Made by a program: the position numbers and the translations under genes. Source: Buddleja alternifolia (Eukaryota; Streptophyta; Magnoliopsida; Lamiales; Scrophulariaceae). From it: 64,000 nt of DNA. This document shows, piece after piece, positions 31,618-42,259 of this stretch. How positions within the stretch are numbered: position 1 is the first letter of the stretch; the number at the start of each line of letters is the position of its first letter. The stretch spans positions 2,886,046 through 2,950,045 of the forward strand of contig CM033393.1 of the NCBI GenBank assembly GCA_019426215.1. Direction: 5' to 3'. Below the pieces are notes generated by a model. The model had not been told where the DNA came from and ran no database searches. It saw only the letters and a program-made list of their open reading frames with translations.

Positions 31618-33831
31618 CTAATTTCCTTTAGGTACCCATTTTGTTTTGGGTCCTTCTTTGTTAGTGACGTGAATTAGATTTTTCGGAACCCATATTTGCC
31701 TTATCTTCACTATGGGAGAAAGATTGGCCTTCTTGGGTTTCGTTTTCAGTTGCATACCTTTTCTAGATGTATAGAAATATCCTTGATTATAGTGATAATC
31801 ATAATCGTATTCACAATTATCATAGTGTTGATAATATGAACTGGATTGTTTTGGATATGGACGTTTGATTCTGTTTGGTACTAGCTTAGGATGCACTTTT
31901 GGTGCGGGACGCTTAACGTTTGATTCACTGGCAGAAAATATCTCCTTAGCTTTTTGAGCGTTTGGATATATTTTCTTTTGTGAGACATTCACTTTGGTCT
32001 TTCCTTTGCTTGAGTCAATGTTGACTTTATCATTAGCTTTTGTACCAGTATTTGTTGATTCATTCAGCGTTTGTCTGATTGAACTTTCTTCAACAAAGAT
32101 TACACCTTTTCCTTTGTTGATTGTTGTAACATTGGACGCTTTGGCTTTATAACTGAATTTATCAAAACCTAGACCGGTCTTTTCACCAAATGCCCTGGTT
32201 ACTTTAGTCACATTATCTAGCGTTCTAGACGCTTTTGATAATGAAGAGATAAGCTGCTCTGATTTGGCAAGTTTAGCGACCATTTCAGCTTCTCTTTTGA
32301 CTATTATATCAAGATCACCTTTTAGCTGAGTAATTTCACTCTCGAGTGATTGGTTTTTCTCAATGCACTGTTGCTGAATTTGCAACTCTGCTTTGAGCGT
32401 TAAGTTATCACTTCTGAGTGTTGAAATAATACGATGGTGATTTTGGAATAATTGGGTGGCATCTTGACAATCTGTATAATATTCCTTTACTTTGTCAAGT
32501 AATTCATCATAAGAGAGAGGATGATACAGATCAGTGGTTACCTCAGATGGTACGTCGTTAGATGCTTCATTTTCTCTTGCCATGAGACAAATGAATGCTG
32601 AGTCCTTTGATGGTTCATCATCGCTGCTTTCATCTGATGATTCCAAGTCCTCTTCAGGCGTATAGAGAGGTTCTGATTCTGCTAGCAAGCCTTGTTGTCT
32701 CAGGTTGCTCCTGAATTGGTTTCTATCCGTGTGATCTTGCTTTGTAGGTTTAGACACATTTGGATATGGGCAATTAACTTGGAAATACCCTGGTCTCCTG
32801 CAGTTGTAACAAAGATTGGTCTTCATCTTTTGTTCGTTTGTTAATCTTGTGGATCGTTGGTTTAACGCTGCAGGCGCTGAGAGATCTTGCTGAGAAGGAG
32901 TTTGATATTGAATTGGCGCTAGGGAGGAGGACGCAGGATAGTGAGGCGCTTGATATTGTGGTTGTATTTGAGGAAGCGCTTGATATGAACTTTGTCCTGG
33001 GTGCTTAGGACTGTTTCCCTTCTTTTCATATTTCAGGAATTTCCTGAATCTATTTAGAAGCGCCAGTTCTTCTTCCTCACTTATGTCCGAACCTTTTTCT
33101 TTGATAGGTTTTCCTTTGATTGATGCCATTAGCGCTCCAGATTCGATCACTGGATTACTTACTGCATCACTGGCCGAATTCAGCTCAAACTCAAATGCTT
33201 TGAGTTCTGAAAAAGCATCTTCTGGAGTTAGGCTGGCCAGATTGTTTGATTCTCTCATTGCAGTTGTTTTCATCAGGAATCTGCTTGGAAGACTCCTAAA
33301 GATTTTGACCACCGTTTCTCGATTTTGTAGCTCCATACCCAGAGATGTTAGTTCAGTGACAAGGGTTGTAAACCTCATGTCTAATTGCTCTAACGTCTCA
33401 TTAGGTAGCATCTTGAAGCCGTTGAATTTTTCTTTGGCAATTGATAATTTGTTTTTCTTTATTTGTGCTGAGCCACCACAAATAGTAGCCAACTTATCCC
33501 AAATTTCTTTAGTTGTATTGCATGATTTGACTTTGTTGAATAAGTTGTCATTGTCACCAATGGCTGTGTATAATGCATTCCGACCGACATTGTCCAGATT
33601 GGCTCGTCGACGCTCATCGGTGGACCATTCTTGTTTGGGCTTCTCCACATAACCGTCAGGTGTTTCTCCTGTGGCTTCGGGCGCTCTGGTGATAACTTTG
33701 TATATTTTGATTGGCCCATCTGAAATGATATCACACATTTCATCATCACATGAACACAAATAAGTAAACGCTTTGACCTTCCAAGAGTCATAATTTGACT
33801 CGGTCAACTTGGGAACTTTAGAAAATGCCAT
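31618..33831 (-). CDS. gag: Copia Gag polyprotein, third copy (duplicate)
   Basis: Identical in length (737 codons) to 21,436-23,649 and, by eye, identical in sequence, including the tyrosine in place of the zinc-knuckle histidine. It stops at 31,618-31,620, with the pol ATG 14 nt downstream in a different frame. It sits in the duplicated block, so its element has a 5' LTR and PBS but no 3' LTR. Confidence 0.88.
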   Translation of the reverse strand: MAFSKVPKLTESNYDSWKVKAFTYLCSCDDEMCDIISDGPIKIYKVITRAPEATGETPDGYVEKPKQEWSTDERRRANLDNVGRNALYTAIGDNDNLFNKVKSCNTTKEIWDKLATICGGSAQIKKNKLSIAKEKFNGFKMLPNETLEQLDMRFTTLVTELTSLGMELQNRETVVKIFRSLPSRFLMKTTAMRESNNLASLTPEDAFSELKAFEFELNSASDAVSNPVIESGALMASIKGKPIKEKGSDISEEEELALLNRFRKFLKYEKKGNSPKHPGQSSYQALPQIQPQYQAPHYPASSSLAPIQYQTPSQQDLSAPAALNQRSTRLTNEQKMKTNLCYNCRRPGYFQVNCPYPNVSKPTKQDHTDRNQFRSNLRQQGLLAESEPLYTPEEDLESSDESSDDEPSKDSAFICLMARENEASNDVPSEVTTDLYHPLSYDELLDKVKEYYTDCQDATQLFQNHHRIISTLRSDNLTLKAELQIQQQCIEKNQSLESEITQLKGDLDIIVKREAEMVAKLAKSEQLISSLSKASRTLDNVTKVTRAFGEKTGLGFDKFSYKAKASNVTTINKGKGVIFVEESSIRQTLNESTNTGTKANDKVNIDSSKGKTKVNVSQKKIYPNAQKAKEIFSASESNVKRPAPKVHPKLVPNRIKRPYPKQSSSYYQHYDNCEYDYDYHYNQGYFYTSRKGMQLKTKPKKANLSPIVKIRQIWVPKNLIHVTNKEGPKTKWVPKGN

Positions 33832-33925
33832 GAAGAATTTTAAAGTAATTTTGAAGCGACTATATAAAAAAGATGGATCTGAACAAGCAGTTACGCTTGG
33901 AAACGCTTAGGTTTCAACTTCAACC

Positions 33926-33937
33926 GCTCTGATACCA
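33926..33937 (-). other. Primer-binding site, third copy
   Basis: TGGTATCAGAGC on the minus strand, two bases from the LTR start at 33,940. Confidence 0.88.
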
Positions 33938-33939
33938 CT

Positions 33940-35699
33940 TGTTGGTCCCAAGTGGTATACGAAAGGGTCTAGAAGGGGGGGGGGGGTTGAATAGACCCTG
34001 AAGTCTTTTTCGACTTCGTAAAAATTCGTATCACTTTGAAGTATTTGAACGCTTGACAGGTTTAAGCGCTGGATGTGACGCTTGAGAAACGTTAACTTAG
34101 ACTCGGTGATTTCAACGCTTACCAAAGTAGGGCAGAGTTTAGTCACTAAATCAGAGTTAGCACAGCGGAAGTATTTTATAGCTTAGCGTTCAGTTAATTA
34201 ATCGAAAGTAGTTACTTAGTTGTTTTAAGACTTTATCAGAATGTATGCAGTATGAATAGTAAAGCAGTAAAACAATGAATGCTTAAAGAGGTAAATGACA
34301 CAAGATATTTGTAAGGTTCACTGGGTGATGTAATCCCAGCTACGTCCTTCTTCTCCTTTTATCAGGGAGGTTTTTCCACTATGATGATTATCGAAGAGTC
34401 ACACAGAGACTTCTACAAGATAGAGGGAGATTGGATATGATCTTGGAACTCCTTGGTCACACAGATTTCAGCTCCACTAAAGATCTTCTATCCCCTTGCT
34501 TCTTTCACTCAGAAATGGTGCAAGTTACTCTTGATCTCGGAACTCCTTGGTCACACAGATTTCAGCTCCAATAGAGATCAACTTCAACAAGCTTCTTTTA
34601 CACAAAAATATTGCTTGCAAGTCAACCAGCTTTCTCACTCAGATGAAAGGTGTTGATGGTTTTGGTCACGGGTTTGTTTGTTTTTGGAAAGTTCAAACAA
34701 CTTGGGGATATCTCAATGGTAGTATAGGTTCTTCTTAACAAGAGATTTGAGATATGGGTGACTGTCTCTGGAATATTTGTGAAAAGCTTATATGGATATT
34801 TGGCTATGATTTTTAGTAAGCTTTTCTTTCAACAAGGTAGGTATTTTTGTGTGTGTCACTTTCCATCGTTTTACTTGTTTGTTGAAAGATCTATTTATAA
34901 GGTATTGGTGGTTTTTGTCCGTTTGACTCGGTTGGAGTCTCGTTTCCCCAAACATTCCTTGAGTTCAGACATTTCTAACTTTGGGTATATTTAATTGGTT
35001 AGGCATGGTCTTGGTTTCATAAATCTGACAGTCTAGGTCAAAGATATGGCTTGCCCATAAGTTATAGTGCTTATATTTTAATAGCACTTATCCGATTTTT
35101 AATGCATCTTGTCTTATTTCCGTTGGAAATAATTCGTCCGTTTGATTCATGCATTTTTTAAGTCTTTGGATGGTTTTGGGTCTGAATTCTTTTTCAGGTT
35201 ACGTTCTTTGTAGGTTGTGTTGGTTTAACCCTTTTGGACGCTTGCTGAAGAGAATAGTTATTCTCGTGTATTGGACAGACGCTTGGACTGATCCTGAATT
35301 TCAGACGCTTACTCTTCAATCTTGTCTTGATAGTCTCACTGAGAATTCCGTCATTTCACTTGATGTTGAGTATTCGGCCTGAGTTATCCATTCGTAGTTT
35401 GAGCACTGGGATAATCCCTAAAGCGTTTGACGGACGCTTCAAGATATCTTTATCCATTGTAGCTTTAGACGCTTGATCTTCACCTTCATCACTTGGTAGA
35501 CTCACCTAGAATTTTCCTAAGTGTTTTAGTGTCACATACTTAGTCTAAGGAATTCTACAAAGATGAATACTATAAGCCTAAGATAAATAAGCTTTCAGGT
35601 ACTTATACATAACATTCTATGAAAGCTTTTACACTTTTCGGAGTCTAACAGAAAGTCCTATTTGTCATCATCAAAACATCTAATATGAAATTCCTAACA
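33940..35699 (-). repeat. Ty1/copia 5' LTR, duplicate copy, 1,760 bp
   Basis: Same termini as the other LTRs and one base shorter than 23,758-25,518 (a T lost near 34,861). It is followed by GGACA and viral ORF2 as in the first copy. It has no partner LTR of its own because the duplicated unit begins inside pol. Confidence 0.92.
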
Positions 35700-36935
35700 G
35701 GACAGTTATCAGTTAACGCTGAAGTAGCTGGCCAAATTCAACGAGCTGATTTGGACATTGTCCAGAATTCGATTAACGAGACAACGTATGCCATGACTTC
35801 GTTATGGAATACTCTTACAGGACCAGTTCGAAAAGCATCACCTTCTGTAGTTGCTCGAGAATTGAGAGAGCAGGACTCCAAACCTGCGTTTAGAGAACGG
35901 GACTCTATACCTGGAGTAGTGGATTCCAATACCACTTGCACAAGTCCTTTCTCAGACTCTGAGAAAAAGGAAAATGTTGAATAAGAAGAAGCGCAAGCTC
36001 TTACTAGTTCAAGTCAACCCACCACCTCTGGGGTTAAAGAGGGAGAGATTAATCTTAGGCCATAGACAGGCACTTCTAAGATTAATACTAACTCGATTAA
36101 TTTACATTGGCAGGGTTACCATCATTCTTGGGAAAAATTAATCTCAAGAAAAGGAATAAATCCGAATAAATCCTTGATAGAAATATCGGGGAAATATCCT
36201 AGGATTTGGATGAAGGAAGGATCTAAGCCAGAGGAGGTCCGAGAATGGTATGATTTTGGGGCTTTAGCTTCAATACATACTATGTCACCAGGTTTTCCGG
36301 AAATATCTAAGCTTCCGGATTGGATTACAAGTGCCGTGTATGATTCATGGCAAAACAATCAGCACCTCAAACGAGGCGATATTCTGGAGCTAAAGTTTAT
36401 ATCGGCAGCACCAGAAATAGCAGGAAAAGGGTCTCATCCAGTGTTTCATTTTATTAAGTTACAGAGACCAGACATGGCGGCCTATACCAGAATTAAGGTT
36501 GCAACAGAGGAATCTCCATTGGTTAGCACTATCAATGAAGATGACATTTCCACCAGGAGAGCATGGGGAATGTGGGTCTGTCTTACAGAGATGGACAAAG
36601 TCACGTATCCATTCAAGATATTCTCTAATACAACGAATGGATCGTTCCTGTTAAATTCCATGACAGGGAAAAGTACTGATTTCGCAGAAAAGCTTTTTGA
36701 ACAAAAAAGGACGCTTATTTGGGAAAACAAGTTGCCAGCAACAGACGCGACCAGGAAGAAAGCCTGCAACATGATGCATGTTGATCTATGGCATAACAGG
36801 GAGTGTTCTAGTTGCCAGTTTCAAGAGAAACCCTTATTCGGCACCAGAATACGGGTCACCAAGGTAAAACCCGAATCTGACAAAGCTAAGGGTAAAAGGA
36901 AAGTTTACCCCAAGGGTTTTCCCAAACCCAAGTAA
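35700..36935 (+). pseudogene. Endogenous pararetrovirus ORF2, 3' part, duplicate copy
   Basis: Copy of 25,519-26,754 with the same two in-frame stops (35,982 and 36,063 regions) and at least one silent change (near 36,355). The frame from 36,174 to 36,935 is open. It lacks the ORF2 start because that lies left of the retrotransposon, outside the duplicated unit. Confidence 0.65.
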
Positions 36936-37650
36936 AAGGATGTAAACGACAAAGGCGGCCAAACAATTAGGCGCATCAACCGGGAATCACTCATGTGATT
37001 GATTAAAGGTTACAACTGTACCAAAAGACAGCTGTTAAAGTCAAGGTGTGGCAGACAAAGTGGCAAACACTAGGGTCCACACGCATGTGAAAGAATCTTG
37101 ACAGCAAAGCAATGATGTCAAGAAAATTGTACAACTTTGGAATCCGCATTTGGAATCCGAGGTCTGAGGCTATAAAAGGAGAGCTCAGAAGCAGATGAAG
37201 ATCATCAGAAATTTTCTTCAACTCTTCAAAATTTACAAATCTAGCAAAACAGCAAATTTGTAATCTTTCTTTTATAGTTTTAATATACGAGTGTATGGGG
37301 GTTTCCCCAATTATAAGTCCTCTCATGAGAGGCTAAAGGTTTTCTCCTCCAATAGCGGAGTAGAATAATATCATGTAATTTAATTTTCTGTTTTCATCAA
37401 TAAAATAAAGGCTTTTGCACAACCTCTGTTTTCCGAAATTTATTAAATTTTATTTTGAAAAACCTTTCTTTGCCCAAAGATAGAAAACGAAATTAGGGTT
37501 GTGCTGGGTATCATTGAAGGAACTGAGTACTGCGAACCACCTGCTGCGGTTGTGTGGTTGGTCGTGAGTCGCTTGTACCGGCTTGCCGTAAAACCGAGGA
37601 CTCAGAATACCCGAGCAGAAGGTATAGAATTATGAAATTTTACTATTTTT
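36936..37650 (+). promoter_or_regulatory. Pararetrovirus promoter/leader region, duplicate copy
   Basis: TATAAAA at 37,171-37,177 and AATAAA at 37,399-37,404, as in 26,755-27,470. Confidence 0.58.
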
Positions 37651-38208
37651 CGGAAGCATGTTGGGCCTGATTTTATCGTTTATCATTAATTGAAATCTTC
37701 TAGTTAAAAACAAAACCTAATGCAATAAGATTTATCATAAGGGATAAAATTATTAGTTATAAAATGTTTAGGGGGTTTTCTATAATATAAAGAAGTAAGG
37801 GACTAAAATCCAAATAGTGGAATTGGACAAAGACGACATGTTAAATGACGTTTTGTACTAGTTTAATAATTGATTTCAAATTGTATTATTTTGAGAAACT
37901 TTTATATTATTTGTATTATTTTATTAAAAAACCCGATCTTTTCTAGTATGTTTTTACAAGTAATACCAAGGAGATTCTTGGTGCCGACACATGTAATCAT
38001 TACTTGTCTTCACATTTCGATCAATGGAAATTTTTAGTCGGCTTCCGATTTTCCTCAACGCATCATATCTTATGATAATAAAGATATGATAATCTCTTTA
38101 TTTCCCCTATGGCCATCAACTTACTCTTTTTTCTCTCTCTCTTTGTTCCTTTGCCATGTGTGTAGTTGCAAATTTGCTACATAAAGTGCTTACTTTGTAG
38201 AGATGCTA

Positions 38209-38779
38209 GGGCTGTGTTTGTTTGTGTTTTCTTAGCCACGTTTTTATTTTCATTTTCATTTGAAAATGAAAATACACAATTTACACTATTTTTCAACTAA
38301 AAATATATATATTTTCATTTTCACTTTCACATTATCCAATAACTATCTTTTACTTTACCAATTCACACTCAACTTTTTCTTTCTCTCACATCTCCTTCTA
38401 AAAATTTATTTTTTTGTCAATAATTGTGTGCGATAAATGGAGAAAAATACATTGTATTAACCTTTCTAGGCGTGTGCACATTTTAAAACCCCCATTTTGG
38501 ATATTTTTAGTGTTTTATTTGAGGCCAATTTTTGTCATTTTTACTTACAAGTATATTTAATCAAGATAATATTATCTATTATTTTATCTATACTATATAT
38601 ATAATCATTACTTTTAACTAATTCAATCATTTCACACATCATCAAATCATCAATTCCAACTATTTTTAGAAACACAATCAAACATGCCGTTATTTTCACA
38701 CAAAAATAAAAAAACTAATTTTCAATACGTTTTAAAAAATGACGGTTGAAAATGAAATAAAAACACATCCAAATAGAGC
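38209..38779. mobile_element. Tourist-like MITE, duplicate copy
   Basis: Copy of 28,027-28,597 carried along by the 10-kb duplication, with the same ends and flanking CTA. The 37,651-38,205 stretch before it is AT-rich non-coding DNA like 27,471-28,023. Confidence 0.6.
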
Positions 38780-38855
38780 CTAGGACTCGATGCATTACAA
38801 ATTCATCATTTCACTTTATTCAGATCATAGTATTAGTTATAATGTGATTTAAATA

Positions 38856-39746
38856 TAGGGCTGTAGCGAGCCGAGCTCGAGCTAACCCGTGCAAATTTAT
38901 ATGCTCGAGCTCAATCTCATCGAGCCCATTTCTTTTGAGCTCGAGCTCCAGGCAAACGAGGAAAGCTCGAGCTCGGTTCATTGGCTCATTCGAGCTAGAG
39001 CCGAGATTAAGCTCGACTCATTTGCTAGTTTGAGCTCGAGCCAAACTCGAGATTTTGGCTCGTTGCAAGCTCGAACAATTTTTTTCCATTGAGTGCACAT
39101 ATATTTTAAATTTTGAGATTTGAACAAAAACTACGCAAAGACAAACGGATAACGGTAAGCACTCGGGTCATCAGCAGAGACGAGAACTTGAAGAAGAAAA
39201 TAAAAGAAATTCTTTACAAATATATATATATATACATACAATTATGAATTCCGAAATGAATAGATGACAAAATGAAAAAAATTGAATTAAAAAGAATGTT
39301 CATAATTTTTTGAATATATTATTTTGTAATTACTTAGTTATGATTATTACAATATTATTCATATAATTTGTTATTGCTAATATAAATAAAACATGGATAA
39401 TAAAACTATATTTACAAATATATATACATATACGAAATATGACACTTAACAGGTGAAATATTTATTCAATATCATTTGATCAAATATGGTATGCAAGAAC
39501 AAGATTAAAAAAACTGAATATAATATTAAGTAAACATAAATATGCCTATATATATAAATATAAAAAAACCTCGTGAACTGGCTCGCGAGCTTATGAACGC
39601 TTAAATGCAATCTCGAGGTTAGTTCATGAGTAAGCTCAAGCTCGCGAAGCTCGCCTAGAGCTCGAGAGATCTCGAGCTCGAGTTGAGCTTTAATCAAGCT
39701 AACTTGCTAGGCTCGCGAATCGGCTCGACTCACCTTACACCCCTAG
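38856..39746. mobile_element. hAT-like non-autonomous element, full copy, 891 bp
   Basis: Left end TAGGGCTGTA; the right end read inward is CTAGGGGTGTAAGG. Both ends are packed with GAGCTCGAGC/GCTCGCGAGC palindromic motifs (38,866-39,080 and 39,572-39,730). The ~490-bp middle is AT-rich with TATATA runs and no coding capacity. The hexamer TAAATA abuts both ends (38,850-38,855 and 39,747-39,752) and may be a shortened target duplication; hAT elements usually make 8 bp. The TAGGGxTGTA terminus is common in plant non-autonomous hAT-like elements. The superfamily call is tentative. Confidence 0.65.
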
Positions 39747-39752
39747 TAAATA

Positions 39753-40549
39753 CATTTGACTACGTGTAATATTATCACTCTGCCCCCTGAGGAAAAAAAA
39801 AACTAAAAACCCCCTTATAATTTTTAAAATATGTTTACTACTTCCCTCCAATATTTTTGCTTGCAAAATTTTATATAAAGACTACTATACCTTTGTCCTT
39901 TTAAGATATTACACAATTTATTTTTTCTGTTTTTTACTTTATATTTTATTAAATATTTTTTTATTTTCTAAGATCTTTTTTCTTTTTAATTTATTATTTT
40001 TTCCTTCTTCACCTAGTTTCTCTACATTAAAACCTAACCTTATTACAGTTCCACCAACTCGATCATCATATTCACCTTCCCACTTACACCGCCGACCTGG
40101 GCCCGCCTCCACCATTACACTCTGAAGGCCCCCGCCACCACCGCCGCCGCCCTGTTTCACCTTCATCCACCAGCTCGACGCCGACACCACCACCACTATC
40201 AGTTGCTACTCCCCTACCACACTCATGTCCATCACAGTTGCCATCTCTACAAATCGATCACCTGTTGTATATATATATTTACATATAATAATATATATAT
40301 ATATATATATAATATATATAAGAAAGAAAGAAATTAAATATTAATATTGAGAAGTTCCAAATTGGTTCCAATTGAATCGAAAGGTTGGCTTCCAATTAGT
40401 CTAACTTTTCGGCCACTTGAGATGGTCAAAATACCATTTTGGATCAAGTGATTTCACTTTGCCGAAAAGGGTGTCTCGAATTGGAAGTACCGGTTCGGAT
40501 GGGAAGATGCCTTTCGGTTGGAAGTACCGTTTCGATTGAAATACATACC
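39753..40549. other. Intergenic AT-rich DNA with TA microsatellite
   Basis: No convincing gene. A GC-rich patch (CCACCGCCGCC, about 40,080-40,200) has no reading frame I trust. A (TA)n tract lies at 40,268-40,320, and 40,440-40,540 holds two copies of a TTGGAAGTACCG motif. Confidence 0.45.
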
Positions 40550-40552
40550 TTA

Positions 40553-41212
40553 GAGTATCTCCAACCCATAGACATAAAAATGGTGCAACTTTTGCACCGT
40601 TTTAGTGTTATACAGTATTTTTTACTCCAACCCATAACTCTAATTTTAACACGAAAAAGAATATTCTCTAAAATATTCTTTTTTACATCTTATATTATGC
40701 TATTGTCTTTATTTCACAAATAACACCCAAACTTCAAGTTTTTTTTTACATATTCATCCAATTTTTTTTTTTGTTATTTCGTGGTATTAAATAATAAAAT
40801 TCACAATTAAAATACATTTATTATTTAATATTAATCTATGTTTATATAAATAATTTTTTTTTTTAATTTATGAAATATGCATTTTGTACAAATTCTTAAT
40901 ATATATTTTTATTTATTGTTAAATTTAAAGTGAAATCATATAAAATTGAATAAAAATAACATTTAGAGGACATAATTATAAATTCATAAAATTTTAAGGA
41001 TTAAATTGCAAAAAACAAAAACTAAAACACAACTAAATAAAGAAAAAGAGGACTTACACCAAATTTGGTACAAATGTGAAGTTTTACGCCAAATATAGCG
41101 TCCAACATCACAATTGCACCAAATTTGGTATTAACGATAGTGTGGGTTGGAGTGCTAACTCACATCATTTATACCATTTTCAACTCAAATATAAAATGGG
41201 TTGGAGATGGTC
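40553..41212. mobile_element. Harbinger/Tourist-like MITE, 660 bp
   Basis: Terminal inverted repeats are GAGTATCTCCAACCCATA on the left and GACCATCTCCAACCCATT read inward from the right. TTA occurs on both outer sides (40,550-40,552 and 41,213-41,215), matching the 3-bp target duplication of PIF/Harbinger elements. The interior is AT-rich and non-coding, with internal GCACCAAATTTGGT palindromes near 41,055-41,135. Confidence 0.75.
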
Positions 41213-41215
41213 TTA

Positions 41216-42259
41216 GACAGCATCTAGGTGTGCCTAACCTATCATTAATTGTTTGTACAAAATTATTCCAACCCACATTTGTTTTACAACAGGGAAGTTA
41301 GCAATATTAGACCCCAATTGCATATTACACTACAAAATTAGACCTTTTTAAAAAAGCACCTCAATTTTTGACCCCTGTGGGACCCACTCAATTGAAAGTT
41401 CTAAAATACCCTTACTAACCCATTTGTTTTAAAATAAAAGAATATTCATTCAAGTGAATGTTCTAAATTGCCCTTACTAACAAAATTGTATCAAAAGAAA
41501 AGATAAATTAGTGATTTATGAAATGTCTAAAATATCCTTACATTCAATTAAATTAATAAAAATAAAAGAAAAATCATCTCTTTCCCTCCCATTCCCGCCG
41601 CGCTGCTGAGTTTCTGATGAAGCGCATTTCCCCCAATTCAGTCCAAATTTAGGGTTCTTGCTTAGCCCAAATCTCTTTCCCCAATTGATTGGAAATCATG
41701 TACAATTGTTCCCTGATGGATATTAACCAAAGAAAACTTGCGACATTGTTTTCATCGACTTCGGAAGACTAGAATTTGTTACTTTGGTCGATTGTTTGTA
41801 GTTGTTCGAGGTGCATTTGGAGTTTAATCCACCCGAGTTCTTGGTAATTATTTCAATTTCGTTTTTCATGAGTTTTTTGAACCAATTTCGGCTTCTTCTT
41901 GTTCATGATTGTGAATGTGTGTAGGATTGTATTTTGTGGTTGATTTCGAAGAATAATTTTATTGTTGTGCGGTAGGCAATGTAATTGTCATGTGGGCAAT
42001 GTAGAGAGGTTGAAGAATCCTCGTTAAATAATAGGAATAGCCCTCTCTGTATAATGGTAGTGGTGTATAATTGAATCATAAATAGTTTTGAAAATTATTT
42101 GTGTTGTTTGTTGTTGTGCAGGAGGCAATCCCATGTAGGCAGGTTGAAGAATAATGTGTTTACTCGTTAAAAGGAATATCCTTTTGTATACTGGTGCATA
42201 GTTCGATCATAAATAGTTTCAATAGCAGTAATTTTTTTCTTGTTGTTCATTTTAGGAAA
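41216..42259 (+). other. Upstream region and probable 5' UTR intron of the MULE gene
   Basis: AT-rich with poly-pyrimidine stretches. A donor-like TTGGTAATTA near 41,841 and an acceptor-like TTCATTTTAG just before 42,256 could bound a 5' UTR intron ahead of the ATG at 42,260. Two diverged ~130-bp tandem copies (about 41,980-42,110 and 42,115-42,235) share GGTTGAAGAAT and ATCATAAATAGTTT. No long terminal inverted repeat was recognised. Confidence 0.4.

Larger units (their letters stand above)
29019..39194 (+). repeat. 10.18-kb direct tandem duplication, second unit (first unit 18,837-29,012)
   Basis: Every feature from 18,837 to 29,012 recurs here at an offset of 10,181-10,183 bp with very few differences. 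By eye these are a C/T near 30,010, indels near 18,958, 21,210, 24,676 and 27,530, and substitutions near 26,176, 27,845 and 27,895. The unit carries RT-part pol, gag, PBS, LTR, viral ORF2 and promoter, the MITE and the left part of the hAT-like element. Confidence 0.93.

Noticed and set aside
39939..40196. Gly-rich minus-strand ORF
   Set aside because: Arises from a CCACCGCCGCC patch; no domain, no second exon.
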